64,000 nt of DNA, from NCBI RefSeq assembly GCF_035621475.1, contig NZ_CP141799.1, forward strand, positions 2,592,501-2,656,500, read 5' to 3'. A model generated the notes under the pieces. It was given only the letters and a program-made list of their open reading frames with translations. It was not told the origin of the DNA and ran no database searches. Below, piece by piece: positions 50,891 through 61,307 of this stretch (position 1 is its first letter; each line of letters starts with the position of its first letter). This DNA is from Pseudomonas paeninsulae. Its GTDB lineage: Bacteria; Pseudomonadota; Gammaproteobacteria; Pseudomonadales; Pseudomonadaceae. The translations under genes were made by a program, and so were the position numbers.

Positions 50891-52798
50891 ATGAATTCAA
50901 AATTTTTGGCAACCGTGGACAAGCTTGAGCTAGGCACCTGGCAAGTCTCCATTAAAGCCGGTGGCTGGGAGCCGCGACCAACAAGCGGTCATGCGTTACT
51001 GACAGGAGGCGAGGGACGGCGCTCATTTCTCAAGTTCACCGCAGCGGCCATGGCGGCGCCACTGCTGTTTGCATCGCCCGATAGCAGTGCCAGGCGGCGG
51101 CGCGCACCCGATCCAGAGCCAGACCCGGTTCCAGAACCCGGCCCGGCGGTATTGCCGCCCAGCCCGCCAACCACACCCTGGGTGCAGTTTCTGCCTGTGG
51201 CCATCACACCGCTGCAACCGGTCACCCTGAGCCCTGAACCCACCGGTGATCCGCGCCCCGCAGATGGCGAATGCGGCCGCAATTTGCATCAGCGCTGGGC
51301 TGAGCTGTACGCCACGCCACGGCAATATCCACCGGCCCACTATGAGCTGAGCGCCAAGGAAAACCCGGCCTGGGTGTTCAATCCAGCCTATCCGCCGCAG
51401 CGCATCTGGGGTTACGCCATAGGCGAAGGTGCGGCGACAACCCCGGGGCCGACCATCATGACCCGTTATGGCCAGCCGGTGATCGTACGCTTCAAGAATC
51501 GCCTGCCACAGAACCACGTCGGCTTCGGCTCGCCGGAGATCTCGATGCATTTGCACAATGCGCACGTCGGCTCGGAAAGCGATGGCTTCCCCGGCGATTA
51601 CTTCAGCCCGGTCAAGTCCGGGCCAACCCTGGCGGGGCCGGGGCAGTGGAAGGACCACTTCTACTCGAACATCTATGCCGGCTATGACCAGATGCAGAAC
51701 GGTATCGGCGACTACCGTGAAGCCCTGGGCACGCTCTGGTACCACGACCACACCTTCGACTTCACCGCGCCCAACCTGTACCTCGGCATGGCCGGGTTTT
51801 ACCTGCTGTATGACCACATCGACTCGGGCAATGAGCGCGATTCAGATCCGCGCGCCTTGCGCCTGCCGAGCCATCCCTACGATTACCCGCTGAGCTTTGG
51901 CGATCGGCGCTTCGATGCCGGTGGACGACTGATCTACGATCAGGTCGAGCCGGATGGCACGCTCGGCGACAAGATTGCGGTCAACGGCAAGATCGAGCCG
52001 GTGCTCAAGGTGGCTGCGCGTAAGTACCGCTTCCGCCTGCTCGATATAGGGCCCAGCCGGATCTACGAGTTCTACCTGCAGAAAGCCAACGGCGTGTCGC
52101 AGACCTTCACCCACATTGGCAACGACGGCAATCTGTTCGCCGCTCCGCTGAAGAATCAGGTCAGTGTGCGCATCGCCGTGGCCGAGCGTGCCGACATCGT
52201 CATCGACTTCTCCCAGTACCCGATTGGCACCGAACTGTACCTGGTCAATCGCCTGGTGCAGACCAAGAGCCGCATGGCCGATAGTGTGGGCGCGGCTACT
52301 CAGCTGTTGAAGTTTGTCGTCGACCGCTATCCGCCGGAGCAGGACCTGAGCCAGGTGCCGAATGTATTGCGCGAGCAACCGCCGCTCGACCCGGCGGAAA
52401 TCGCCGCCGCGCCGATACGCCGCTGGGTGTTCGAACGCAAGAACGGCATGTGGGCAATCAACGGGCAGTTCTTCAACCCCAACAGCGCGCGTGCCGTAAT
52501 TCCCAAGGGCGGCGCCGAGGTCTGGGAGCTGGTGAATATCGATAACGGTTGGAGCCACCCGATTCATATCCACTTCGAGGAGGGGCGCATCCTCAGCATG
52601 ACCAAGGACGGGGTCGCGGTGCCGGTGCCGCCGCACCTGCAAGGGCGCAAGGACGTGTACATGCTCCAGGGCGCATCGACCATCCGGGTGTTCCTGCGCT
52701 TTCGCGATTACGTCGGCAAGTACGTCATGCACTGCCATAACCTGATCCACGAAGACCACGCAATGATGTTGCGCTGGGACATTAAAGAAGACGACTAG
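50891..52798 (+). CDS. CotA-like multicopper oxidase, Tat-exported (copy 1)
   Basis: 635 aa. A twin-arginine signal begins unusually late (RRSFLKFTAAAMAAPLL, about 43-59) behind a long leader, and is followed by a proline-rich linker (PEPDPVPEPGPAVLPP). Copper motifs: MHLHNAH (about 218), WYHDHT (283), HPIHIHFEEG (556) and HCHNLIHEDHAMM (614; includes T1 Cys and axial Met). The layout is that of CotA/bilirubin-oxidase-type enzymes that oxidise phenols, metals or bilirubin. The substrate is unknown. GGAGGG precedes the ATG. Confidence 0.9.
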   Translation: MNSKFLATVDKLELGTWQVSIKAGGWEPRPTSGHALLTGGEGRRSFLKFTAAAMAAPLLFASPDSSARRRRAPDPEPDPVPEPGPAVLPPSPPTTPWVQFLPVAITPLQPVTLSPEPTGDPRPADGECGRNLHQRWAELYATPRQYPPAHYELSAKENPAWVFNPAYPPQRIWGYAIGEGAATTPGPTIMTRYGQPVIVRFKNRLPQNHVGFGSPEISMHLHNAHVGSESDGFPGDYFSPVKSGPTLAGPGQWKDHFYSNIYAGYDQMQNGIGDYREALGTLWYHDHTFDFTAPNLYLGMAGFYLLYDHIDSGNERDSDPRALRLPSHPYDYPLSFGDRRFDAGGRLIYDQVEPDGTLGDKIAVNGKIEPVLKVAARKYRFRLLDIGPSRIYEFYLQKANGVSQTFTHIGNDGNLFAAPLKNQVSVRIAVAERADIVIDFSQYPIGTELYLVNRLVQTKSRMADSVGAATQLLKFVVDRYPPEQDLSQVPNVLREQPPLDPAEIAAAPIRRWVFERKNGMWAINGQFFNPNSARAVIPKGGAEVWELVNIDNGWSHPIHIHFEEGRILSMTKDGVAVPVPPHLQGRKDVYMLQGASTIRVFLRFRDYVGKYVMHCHNLIHEDHAMMLRWDIKEDD

Positions 52799-52821
52799 TC
52801 GCTGAGACTGGAGGAATTTCT

Positions 52822-53505
52822 ATGAACACTCGAAGAAAGCTCCTGGCCGGAATAGGCACGGCGGCACTGGGCGGACTGTTGTGGAATAGCGCTGCGCTGC
52901 AGGCGCATGAGGTATTCGAGTCGGCCGATATCGACATGGCCGACGCCAATCTGGACGCCGCGCAGAGCAGCTATTTTCCCAACGTCTGGCTCGACAGCCA
53001 CGATGGCAAAAGAGTTCGTTTCTATGACGACCTGGTGCGCGGCAAGATAGCCGTCATCAACTTCATGTTCGTGCAGTGCGGCGACATCTGCCCGACCATG
53101 ACTGCCAACCTGCGCAAGGTGCAAACGCTGCTGGGCGAGCGCATGGGGCAAGACATTTTCATGTACTCGATCAGCCTGCAACCGTTGATGGATACGCCGG
53201 AAGTGCTCAAGGCCTACGCCGAGATGCATCGCGTGCAGCCGGGCTGGCAGTTCCTCACCGGTACGGAGGTCGACATCAAACGCCTGCGTTATGGGCTGGG
53301 CTTCTATGACCCGGTCGAGGAAGTGGATAGAAACCTCGGCACCCACACCGGCATGTTGCGCATCGGTAACGACCGCAGCGAACGCTGGACCATGGCGCCG
53401 GCACTGGCCGACCCTGAGCGGATTTTGGCCACCATCAACCATGTCGATTCCGCCATGGTGCACACGGCGTACCGGCCCGAGGGCGCTGCTAGCGGTCTCG
53501 GTTAG
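52822..53505 (+). CDS. SCO1/SenC-family copper chaperone
   Basis: 227 aa. A signal peptide with an RR start (NTRRKLLAGIGTAALGGLLW) is followed by a thioredoxin fold with CGDICP (the CxxxC copper site) and the distal histidine (GTHTGMLRIG). It delivers or reduces copper sites. Its place between two multicopper oxidases suggests that it matures them. 24 nt after copy 1. Confidence 0.9.
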   Translation: MNTRRKLLAGIGTAALGGLLWNSAALQAHEVFESADIDMADANLDAAQSSYFPNVWLDSHDGKRVRFYDDLVRGKIAVINFMFVQCGDICPTMTANLRKVQTLLGERMGQDIFMYSISLQPLMDTPEVLKAYAEMHRVQPGWQFLTGTEVDIKRLRYGLGFYDPVEEVDRNLGTHTGMLRIGNDRSERWTMAPALADPERILATINHVDSAMVHTAYRPEGAASGLG

Positions 53506-53728
53506 GCACCGCCGGTGTTTGTGCAACGCACGGGCCTGGCCAGGGCGCTGCATGCTCTGGTTTTGGCTAGACGCGTCGGGCGATGTGCTCCGCGTCCGCC
53601 AGGACCTTGGAGTATGTCTCTAGGCGGTTCGGCTCCATTCTGGCACTGAGATAATTTCTTCTGGCCAGGGGCTGGGCAGGTTTAGCAGGGAGGATAAACA
53701 GCTTGGGGTGAGTAAGAGGGTTATACCC

Positions 53729-55651
53729 ATGAAATCCCGATCCTTGGTAGACGAACAGAAAAAGCTGCAAGTGAGTGAACAGGAGGTCACGCACATATCA
53801 GCCGATGAGGCAGCGCCGACGCCCAGCGCGGAGGACTCGGAGCAAGGCGCCGCTCGGCGCAGCTTCCTTAAACTGACGGGCGCGGCATTGGCTGCCCCCC
53901 TGTTACTGAGTTCATCCGGCAGCGGCGCCAAGAGCCGTCGGCGTAAAGATGACGACGAAGATGACAAGAATGACGGTGCCCCGGCACCACAGTTGAGCAG
54001 CCCGCCGACCATCCCCTGGCAAATTGACTTGCCTGTGGTGGTCGATCAGCTGCAACCCGTCACCCTCGATCCACCGCCTATGGAAGCCGCCAATACAGCC
54101 GCTGGTGAGGCAGGGCGTGCCCCGCATCAGCGCTGGAATGAGCTGTACGTAAGCGCGCGGCAGTACCCGCCGATCCATTACCAATTGAGCGCCAAGGAAA
54201 ATCCTGCTTGGGTCTTTAATCCCGCCTACCCGCCACAGCGCATCTGGGGTTATGAAGGCAACGTGCCAGGGGCGACTACACCTGGACCGACCATCTTCGC
54301 CTACTACGGTCAGCCGACCATCGTGCGCATGCATAACCGTCTGCCGCAGGACCACGTCGGTTTCGGCACGCCAGAGATCTCCACCCACCTGCACAACATG
54401 CACAGCGCCTCGGAGAGCGATGGCTACCCCGGCGACTACTACAGCGCCAACAAGGCCGGCCCGACCCTAGCCTCGCCCGGGGAGTTCAAGGACCACTGTT
54501 ACACCAATATCTACGCTGGCTACGATGAGCAGCAAAATGGTATCGGCGACCCGCGCGAGGCCCTGGGCACGCTGTTCTACCACGACCACACGCTGGACTT
54601 TACCGCGCCAAATGTAGTGCGTGGCCTGATGGGTTTTTATCTGCTGTTCGATCATATCGACTCGGGTGATGAACACGACCCCAGCCCAAGCGCCCTGCGC
54701 TTACCCAGCTACCCCTACGACTACCCATTGGACTTTTCCGACCGAGTATTTAACCAGAATGGGATCATGTTCTGGGATCAGGTTAATCCCGAAGGGGTGC
54801 TCGGCGACAAGGTGATAGTCAACGGCTATATCGAGCCAGTGTTGAGAGTGGCCGCGCGCAAGTACCGCCTGCGTCTGCTCAACGGCGGGCCGAGCCGCTT
54901 CTATGAGTTCTATCTGGTCAAACCCAACAACGTGGTGCAGACCTTCACGTACATAGGCAACGACGGCAACTTGCTGCCGGCGCCACTGTTTAACCAATAC
55001 AGAGTGCGGCTGGCTGTGACCGAGCGTGCCGATATCGTCGTGGACTTTGCCAGGTATCCCATCGGCACCGAGCTGTATCTGGTCAACCGCCTCGAGCAGT
55101 TCGAGACCCGGCGACCCAAGGATGTGAAAGCGCCTGGCTCCCGGGTGCTGAAGATCATCGTTGATCGTTACCCACCGGAGCAGGACGTCAGCCAGGTACC
55201 CAGTGCATTACGCGAGTTGCGTCCGTTCGACCAAGAGGAAATCGATGACGCCAAGGTGCGTCGCTGGGACTTCGACCGGCGCAACGGCATGTGGGCAGTC
55301 AATGGCAAGTTCTTTGACCCTGCTGTCTCTAATGCCAAGATCAAGCAAGGCGCTGTTGAGGTCTGGGAGTTGGTAAACGTCGATGATGGCTGGAGCCACC
55401 CGATCCATATTCACTTCGAGGAAGGGCGCATCCTCAGCAAAACCCGAGAAGGCAAAGAGGTGCCGGTGCCGCCTCATGAACAGGGGCGTAAAGACGTTTT
55501 CGTGCTTGAGGAAGACTCGACTATCAGGGTGCTGATACGTTTTCGCGACTTCCTCGGCAAGTACCCGATGCACTGCCACAACCTGATCCACGAGGACCAC
55601 GCGATGATGGTGCGCTGGGACATCGAGAAGGATGACAGTGGTAGTAGTTGA
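53729..55651 (+). CDS. CotA-like multicopper oxidase, Tat-exported (copy 2)
   Basis: 640 aa, a paralogue of copy 1 with the same motif order (THLHNMH at about 219, FYHDHT 282, HPIHIHFEEG 557, HCHNLIHEDHAMM 614). The Tat motif is RRSFLKLTGAALAAPLL (about 50-66) and the linker is a charged KSRRRKDDDEDDKNDG stretch instead of the proline-rich one. The start chosen has AAGAGGG in front; a GTG seven codons upstream is possible. 223 nt separate it from the SCO gene. Confidence 0.88.
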   Translation: MKSRSLVDEQKKLQVSEQEVTHISADEAAPTPSAEDSEQGAARRSFLKLTGAALAAPLLLSSSGSGAKSRRRKDDDEDDKNDGAPAPQLSSPPTIPWQIDLPVVVDQLQPVTLDPPPMEAANTAAGEAGRAPHQRWNELYVSARQYPPIHYQLSAKENPAWVFNPAYPPQRIWGYEGNVPGATTPGPTIFAYYGQPTIVRMHNRLPQDHVGFGTPEISTHLHNMHSASESDGYPGDYYSANKAGPTLASPGEFKDHCYTNIYAGYDEQQNGIGDPREALGTLFYHDHTLDFTAPNVVRGLMGFYLLFDHIDSGDEHDPSPSALRLPSYPYDYPLDFSDRVFNQNGIMFWDQVNPEGVLGDKVIVNGYIEPVLRVAARKYRLRLLNGGPSRFYEFYLVKPNNVVQTFTYIGNDGNLLPAPLFNQYRVRLAVTERADIVVDFARYPIGTELYLVNRLEQFETRRPKDVKAPGSRVLKIIVDRYPPEQDVSQVPSALRELRPFDQEEIDDAKVRRWDFDRRNGMWAVNGKFFDPAVSNAKIKQGAVEVWELVNVDDGWSHPIHIHFEEGRILSKTREGKEVPVPPHEQGRKDVFVLEEDSTIRVLIRFRDFLGKYPMHCHNLIHEDHAMMVRWDIEKDDSGSS

Positions 55652-55786
55652 GGGCCTGCGGATATCACGAGCAGGGGGCGTGTTTACGATGACGTGATCC
55701 CTCACGACAACCGCCTTCAACCGCCGGCGCCGACTAGCCGGTGATATTCAACAATCCAGGGAGTGCGCCGCGCCCCTGATGCACTC

Positions 55787-55831
55787 AGCCCATACAGTCG
55801 TAATGGCTTAGCCATTGCGACTGTATGGGCT
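55787..55831. terminator. Long hairpin after multicopper oxidase copy 2
   Basis: A 21-bp stem with one G-T wobble: AGCCCATACAGTCG plus TAATGGC, loop TTA. It lies 135 nt past the stop. There is no strong T run, so it may be a processing or REP-type hairpin. The rest to 56195 has no gene and is AT-rich after 55960. Confidence 0.5.
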
Positions 55832-56195
55832 GTCTATTGCGGCGATTCAATCGACTGCTTGGCTCTGCCGAAGCTCCTGCACCCATGATGCAAATTCCTT
55901 GTGTATACTCGCGGCAGTCAAAAAGTCATGTCGATTCGAAAAATCCGGAAAGCTTTCCGGTATTATTTTTATTTATAACTCATTGAAATTAAATGATTTA
56001 TTCTTAAATATGGTTCGGGCGTCGTGTCTCCAGGCTTGCGCAAAGCTGTTGTCGAATCAATATTTTGTAGTATTTTTGACGCTTGGTTTTTGGCGATAAT
56101 CCGCCAATGTAGAGCCGGCTGGAGGCTTTTTGCTATGACAGCGGCAACCGATCCAGAGCGCTGCATTGAGCGGCTGACGCAGAACGAGGTTCCGC

Positions 56196-56826
56196 TTGAT
56201 TAGGGTGCTGGTGGTTGATGACCACGATCTGGTCCGTACAGGTATCTCACGCATGCTGGCCGATATCGAAGGTCTGCAGGTCGTAGGGCAAGCCGACTCA
56301 GGTGAAGAGTCGCTGAAGAAAGCCCGCGAATTGAAGCCCGACGTGGTTCTGATGGACATCAGGATGCCCGGTATCGGCGGCCTCGAAGCGACCCGCAAAC
56401 TCCTCCGCAGCCACCCCGACCTGAAAGTCCTCGCGGTGACTGCCTGCGAAGAGGACCCTTTCCCCACGCGTTTGCTGCAGGCAGGCGCCGCTGGTTATCT
56501 GACCAAGGGCGCCGCCCTGGCCGAGATGGTGCAGGCCATTCGTCAGGTGTTCGCCGGGCAGCGTTACATCAGCCCGCAAATCGCCCAGCAATTGGCGCTC
56601 AAGTCGTTTCAGCCGCAAACCAATAACTCGCCCTTCGACCTGCTGTCCGAGCGCGAGATTCAGATCGCCCTGATGATCGCCGGCTGCCAGAAGGTGCAGA
56701 GCATCTCCGACAAGCTCTGCCTGTCGCCGAAAACGGTCAATACCTATCGTTATCGGATCTTTGAGAAGCTGTCGATCACCAGCGATGTGGAGCTTGCCTT
56801 GCTCGCCGTACGCCATGGCATGGTCG

Positions 56827-56840
<14 letters not shown>
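56196..56840 (+). CDS. gacA: Response regulator GacA
   Basis: 214 aa. Receiver domain with phospho-acceptor in [10 protein letters not shown] and a LuxR-type helix-turn-helix ([28 protein letters not shown]). Partner of GacS; turns on the rsm small RNAs. Starts at TTG, as in other Pseudomonas gacA genes ([15 protein letters not shown]). The uvrC start lies inside its 3' end, the conserved gacA-uvrC coupling. Confidence 0.96.
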
Positions 56841-58680
<1,840 letters not shown>

Positions 58681-58712
58681 AATGCCGGCTCACCTTGCAG
58701 CCAGTTGTGCCG

Positions 58713-59273
58713 ATGAATATCCCTAACCTGCTTACCGTGCTCCGCGTTGCACTGATCCCAATCTTCATTCTGCTGTTCTACCTGCCATTCAGCTGGAGTT
58801 ATTGGGCCGCTAGTGCAGTGTTCACAATTGCCGCAATTACCGACTGGCTTGATGGTTTCCTGGCGCGTCGCTGGGAGCAGAGCACGCCCTTCGGTGCCTT
58901 TCTCGATCCGGTCGCCGATAAGTTGATGGTCGCGGTCGCACTGGTCTTGTTGGTGGCCGAGCATGCCAACCTATGGCTGACGTTGCCCGCGGCGATCATC
59001 ATTGGCCGCGAAATTGTCGTCTCGGCCTTGCGTGAATGGATGGCCGAACTCGGTGCGCGCGCGCATGTCGCCGTGTCCGAGTTGGCCAAATGGAAAACCG
59101 CAGCACAAATGGTTGCCTTGATCATGCTGCTGGCGAACCCGCCCTTGTTCACATTCTGGGTTCTGCTCGGCTACGGACTTCTGATCGTCGCCGCCATCCT
59201 GACCTTGTGGTCGATGCTGCAGTATCTGCTGGCTGCTTGGCCGCACCTCAGTACTTCCGTTGAAAAGAAATAA
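58713..59273 (+). CDS. pgsA: CDP-diacylglycerol--glycerol-3-phosphate phosphatidyltransferase
   Basis: 186 aa. The CDP-alcohol phosphotransferase motif [20 protein letters not shown] plus LDPVADK is complete, with four hydrophobic helices. Makes phosphatidylglycerol phosphate. The start [11 protein letters not shown] is the family start. Conserved neighbour of uvrC. Confidence 0.95.
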   Translation: MNIPNLLTVLRVALIPIFILLFYLPFSWSYWAASAVFTIAAITDWLDGFLARRWEQSTPFGAFLDPVADKLMVAVALVLLVAEHANLWLTLPAAIIIGREIVVSALREWMAELGARAHVAVSELAKWKTAAQMVALIMLLANPPLFTFWVLLGYGLLIVAAILTLWSMLQYLLAAWPHLSTSVEKK

Positions 59274-59340
59274 ACTTTTTTGAATCAAGGGGTTGACGGG
59301 GCGTTCTGAGGATATACAATGGCGCTCGTCTACAAGACAA

Positions 59341-59416
<76 letters not shown>

Positions 59417-59456
59417 AAATTTACTTCGCAAGCTTCATCGAAGCTGCGCGGTACAG

Positions 59457-59484
59457 AAAAGCGACCTTAGGGTCGCTTTTTTTC
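59457..59484 (+). terminator. Intrinsic terminator after tRNA-Gly
   Basis: AAAAGCGACC-TTAG-GGTCGCTTTT stem followed by more T residues. Confidence 0.85.
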
Positions 59485-59732
59485 GTTATGGCTTTCGCCA
59501 ATCTTCATTCAGGCCCTGATCCCTGCGCTAGAAAAATTCAACGCCCTCAATGCCCTCAATGTCAGCCCGTGGTCCACTGCGCTATCGAATGCGCCGAGTC
59601 GCTGGGCTAGTGCAGTCAGCTCCGTGCCGCCGAAACCGCTGCCTGCAGCTTCAGGACATCTGGCGTCGTGACACGTCTCCGGTGTGTTCCTGGCCAATGA
59701 AGGCATAAATGGCTTGGCCTGTAGTACCGGCA

Positions 59733-59753
59733 TGAATCATAATCAATCTCATT
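59733..59753. promoter_or_regulatory. Fur-box-like site before fecI
   Basis: The minus-strand reading AATGAGATTGATTATGATTC is close to the Pseudomonas Fur consensus (AATGAGAATCATT type). It lies 30 nt before the fecI-like start, where Fur would repress in iron plenty. 59485-59732 holds no supported gene. Confidence 0.5.
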
Positions 59754-59784
59754 TGAACGATTCCTTGGCACAGGCTCTTTTGAC

Positions 59785-60294
59785 ATGAGTAATGCAGTAA
59801 TGGCGACGGAGCAAACCCTCCACGACCTGTACCGCGACCATAGCGGCTGGTTAGAAGGTTGGTTGAGACGCCGTATCGGTAATGCTTGCGATGCGGCAGA
59901 CCTGAGCCAGGACACGTTCTTGCGTTTGCTTGCCAGCTCCCAGCAGGTTGCCGATTTGCGTGAGCCGCGGGCTTACCTGGCGACAGTTGGCACGCGCCTA
60001 CTGGCCAACTTGTACAAGCGCCGCAGCCTGGAGCAGGCCTACCTGAATGCCCTGGCAGCGCTGCCAGAGGACTGCGCGCCGTCACCCGAGCAGCGCTGGC
60101 TGTTGCTGGAAGCCCTGCAAGCGCTGGACGAATTGCTTGATGGGCTGCCTAGCGCTGTGCGCCGGGCGTTTCTCTGGAGTCAACTGGAAGGCCTGGGCTA
60201 TCAACAAATCGCCGAGCGCCTGCGGGTGTCGGAGCGCACCATCAAGCGTTATATGGCGCAAGCCTACGAGCATTGCCTGTTGCTCGTACTGTGA
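59785..60294 (+). CDS. fecI: FecI-family iron-starvation ECF sigma factor
   Basis: 169 aa. Region 2 (DAADLSQDTFLRLLASSQQV) and region 4 (LPSAVRRAFLWSQLEGLGYQ, RLRVSERTIKRYMAQAYEHC) match FecI. Activated by the receptor via FecR and drives the adjacent TonB receptor. Its stop overlaps the fecR ATG. It differs in sequence from the ECF sigma at 36.6-37.2 kb. Confidence 0.93.
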   Translation: MSNAVMATEQTLHDLYRDHSGWLEGWLRRRIGNACDAADLSQDTFLRLLASSQQVADLREPRAYLATVGTRLLANLYKRRSLEQAYLNALAALPEDCAPSPEQRWLLLEALQALDELLDGLPSAVRRAFLWSQLEGLGYQQIAERLRVSERTIKRYMAQAYEHCLLLVL

Positions 60295-61241
60295 TGCGTC
60301 CCGCGCCCTCGGCTGAGGCCCGTCAGGTAGCAAGAGCGGCTGCGCAATGGTTGGCGCTGCTGGAGTCGGGGACGGCCGCTGAGCAGGACCGAGCGGAGTT
60401 GCAGCGCTGGCGCGACAGCAATGCCAGTCATGAACAGGCTTGGCAAAAGGCGCAAATCCTACGCCAGCGCTTTGCCGAACTCCCTTCGGTGCTGGCCTTG
60501 GCCAGCCTGGATCGCCCGGATGGCAGACGCCGCACGCTACTTAAACAGGCCTTGGGCGTGGCGGCGCTGGCACCTACTGCCTGGCTGATCAGTCGGCAAC
60601 TGCCCTTGGCTACCTGGCGGGCCGACCTGCACACCGCCACCGGGGAGCGCAAGCTGGTGCAACTGGCCGATGGCAGCGCTCTGCAGCTGAATACCGGCAG
60701 TGCCGTCGATGTGGATCTGCAGGGGCGGCGCTTGACCTTGGTGGAAGGCGAGATGGCGCTGAAGGTGCCAGGGGTTTCGCAGTTGACGATTCACACCCGC
60801 CATGGACAGGTCAGCGTCAGCGCTGGCGAGCTCTGTGTTCGCCAGGAGCAGCGCGGCTGCCGGGTGTCGGTGTATGCCGGCACGGCGCGATTGCAGCCCT
60901 TGCAGGGGCCGGCATTGACGTTGCGCGGCGGTCAGCAGGTCGATCTGCAGGCTGCGGGTGTAGGCGCGGTGGAGCCCTTCGATGTGCTTGCGCCAGGCTG
61001 GCGCGAGGGCGTGCTACTGGCGCACAACCAGCCGCTGGGAGAATTCCTGCAGGAGCTGAGCAACCACCGGCCGGGCGTGCTGCGCTGGGCGCCGGAACTC
61101 GAGTCGCTGCGCGTCACTGGTAGTTTTCGCCTAGAGGACACTGATCGTGTGCTGGCGCTGCTGGCCGCCAGCCTGCCGCTGGAGGTGCATGCGCGTACGC
61201 GTTTCTGGGTCACGCTGCTGCCACGTAAAAAAGTTGCCTGA
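60294..61241 (+). CDS. fecR: FecR-family anti-sigma/sigma regulator
   Basis: 315 aa. An N-terminal cytoplasmic DUF4880 region (AAQWLALLESGTAAEQDRAE) is followed by a transmembrane helix (about 85-102, LGVAALAPTAWLI) and a periplasmic FecR domain (TATGERKLVQLADGSALQLN). It carries the receptor signal to FecI. The ATG overlaps the fecI stop (TGATG). Confidence 0.92.
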   Translation: MRPAPSAEARQVARAAAQWLALLESGTAAEQDRAELQRWRDSNASHEQAWQKAQILRQRFAELPSVLALASLDRPDGRRRTLLKQALGVAALAPTAWLISRQLPLATWRADLHTATGERKLVQLADGSALQLNTGSAVDVDLQGRRLTLVEGEMALKVPGVSQLTIHTRHGQVSVSAGELCVRQEQRGCRVSVYAGTARLQPLQGPALTLRGGQQVDLQAAGVGAVEPFDVLAPGWREGVLLAHNQPLGEFLQELSNHRPGVLRWAPELESLRVTGSFRLEDTDRVLALLAASLPLEVHARTRFWVTLLPRKKVA

Positions 61242-61307
61242 AGCCTGTCCCTTTTTTTCGCGTCGCCTGTCATTCCAAGTAAGTGAACGAAAAAGAGAAC
61301 CTCTTCA

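Noticed and set aside
54497..54503. TGTAACA on the minus strand inside multicopper oxidase copy 2
   Set aside because: Coding region, no -10-like sequence.
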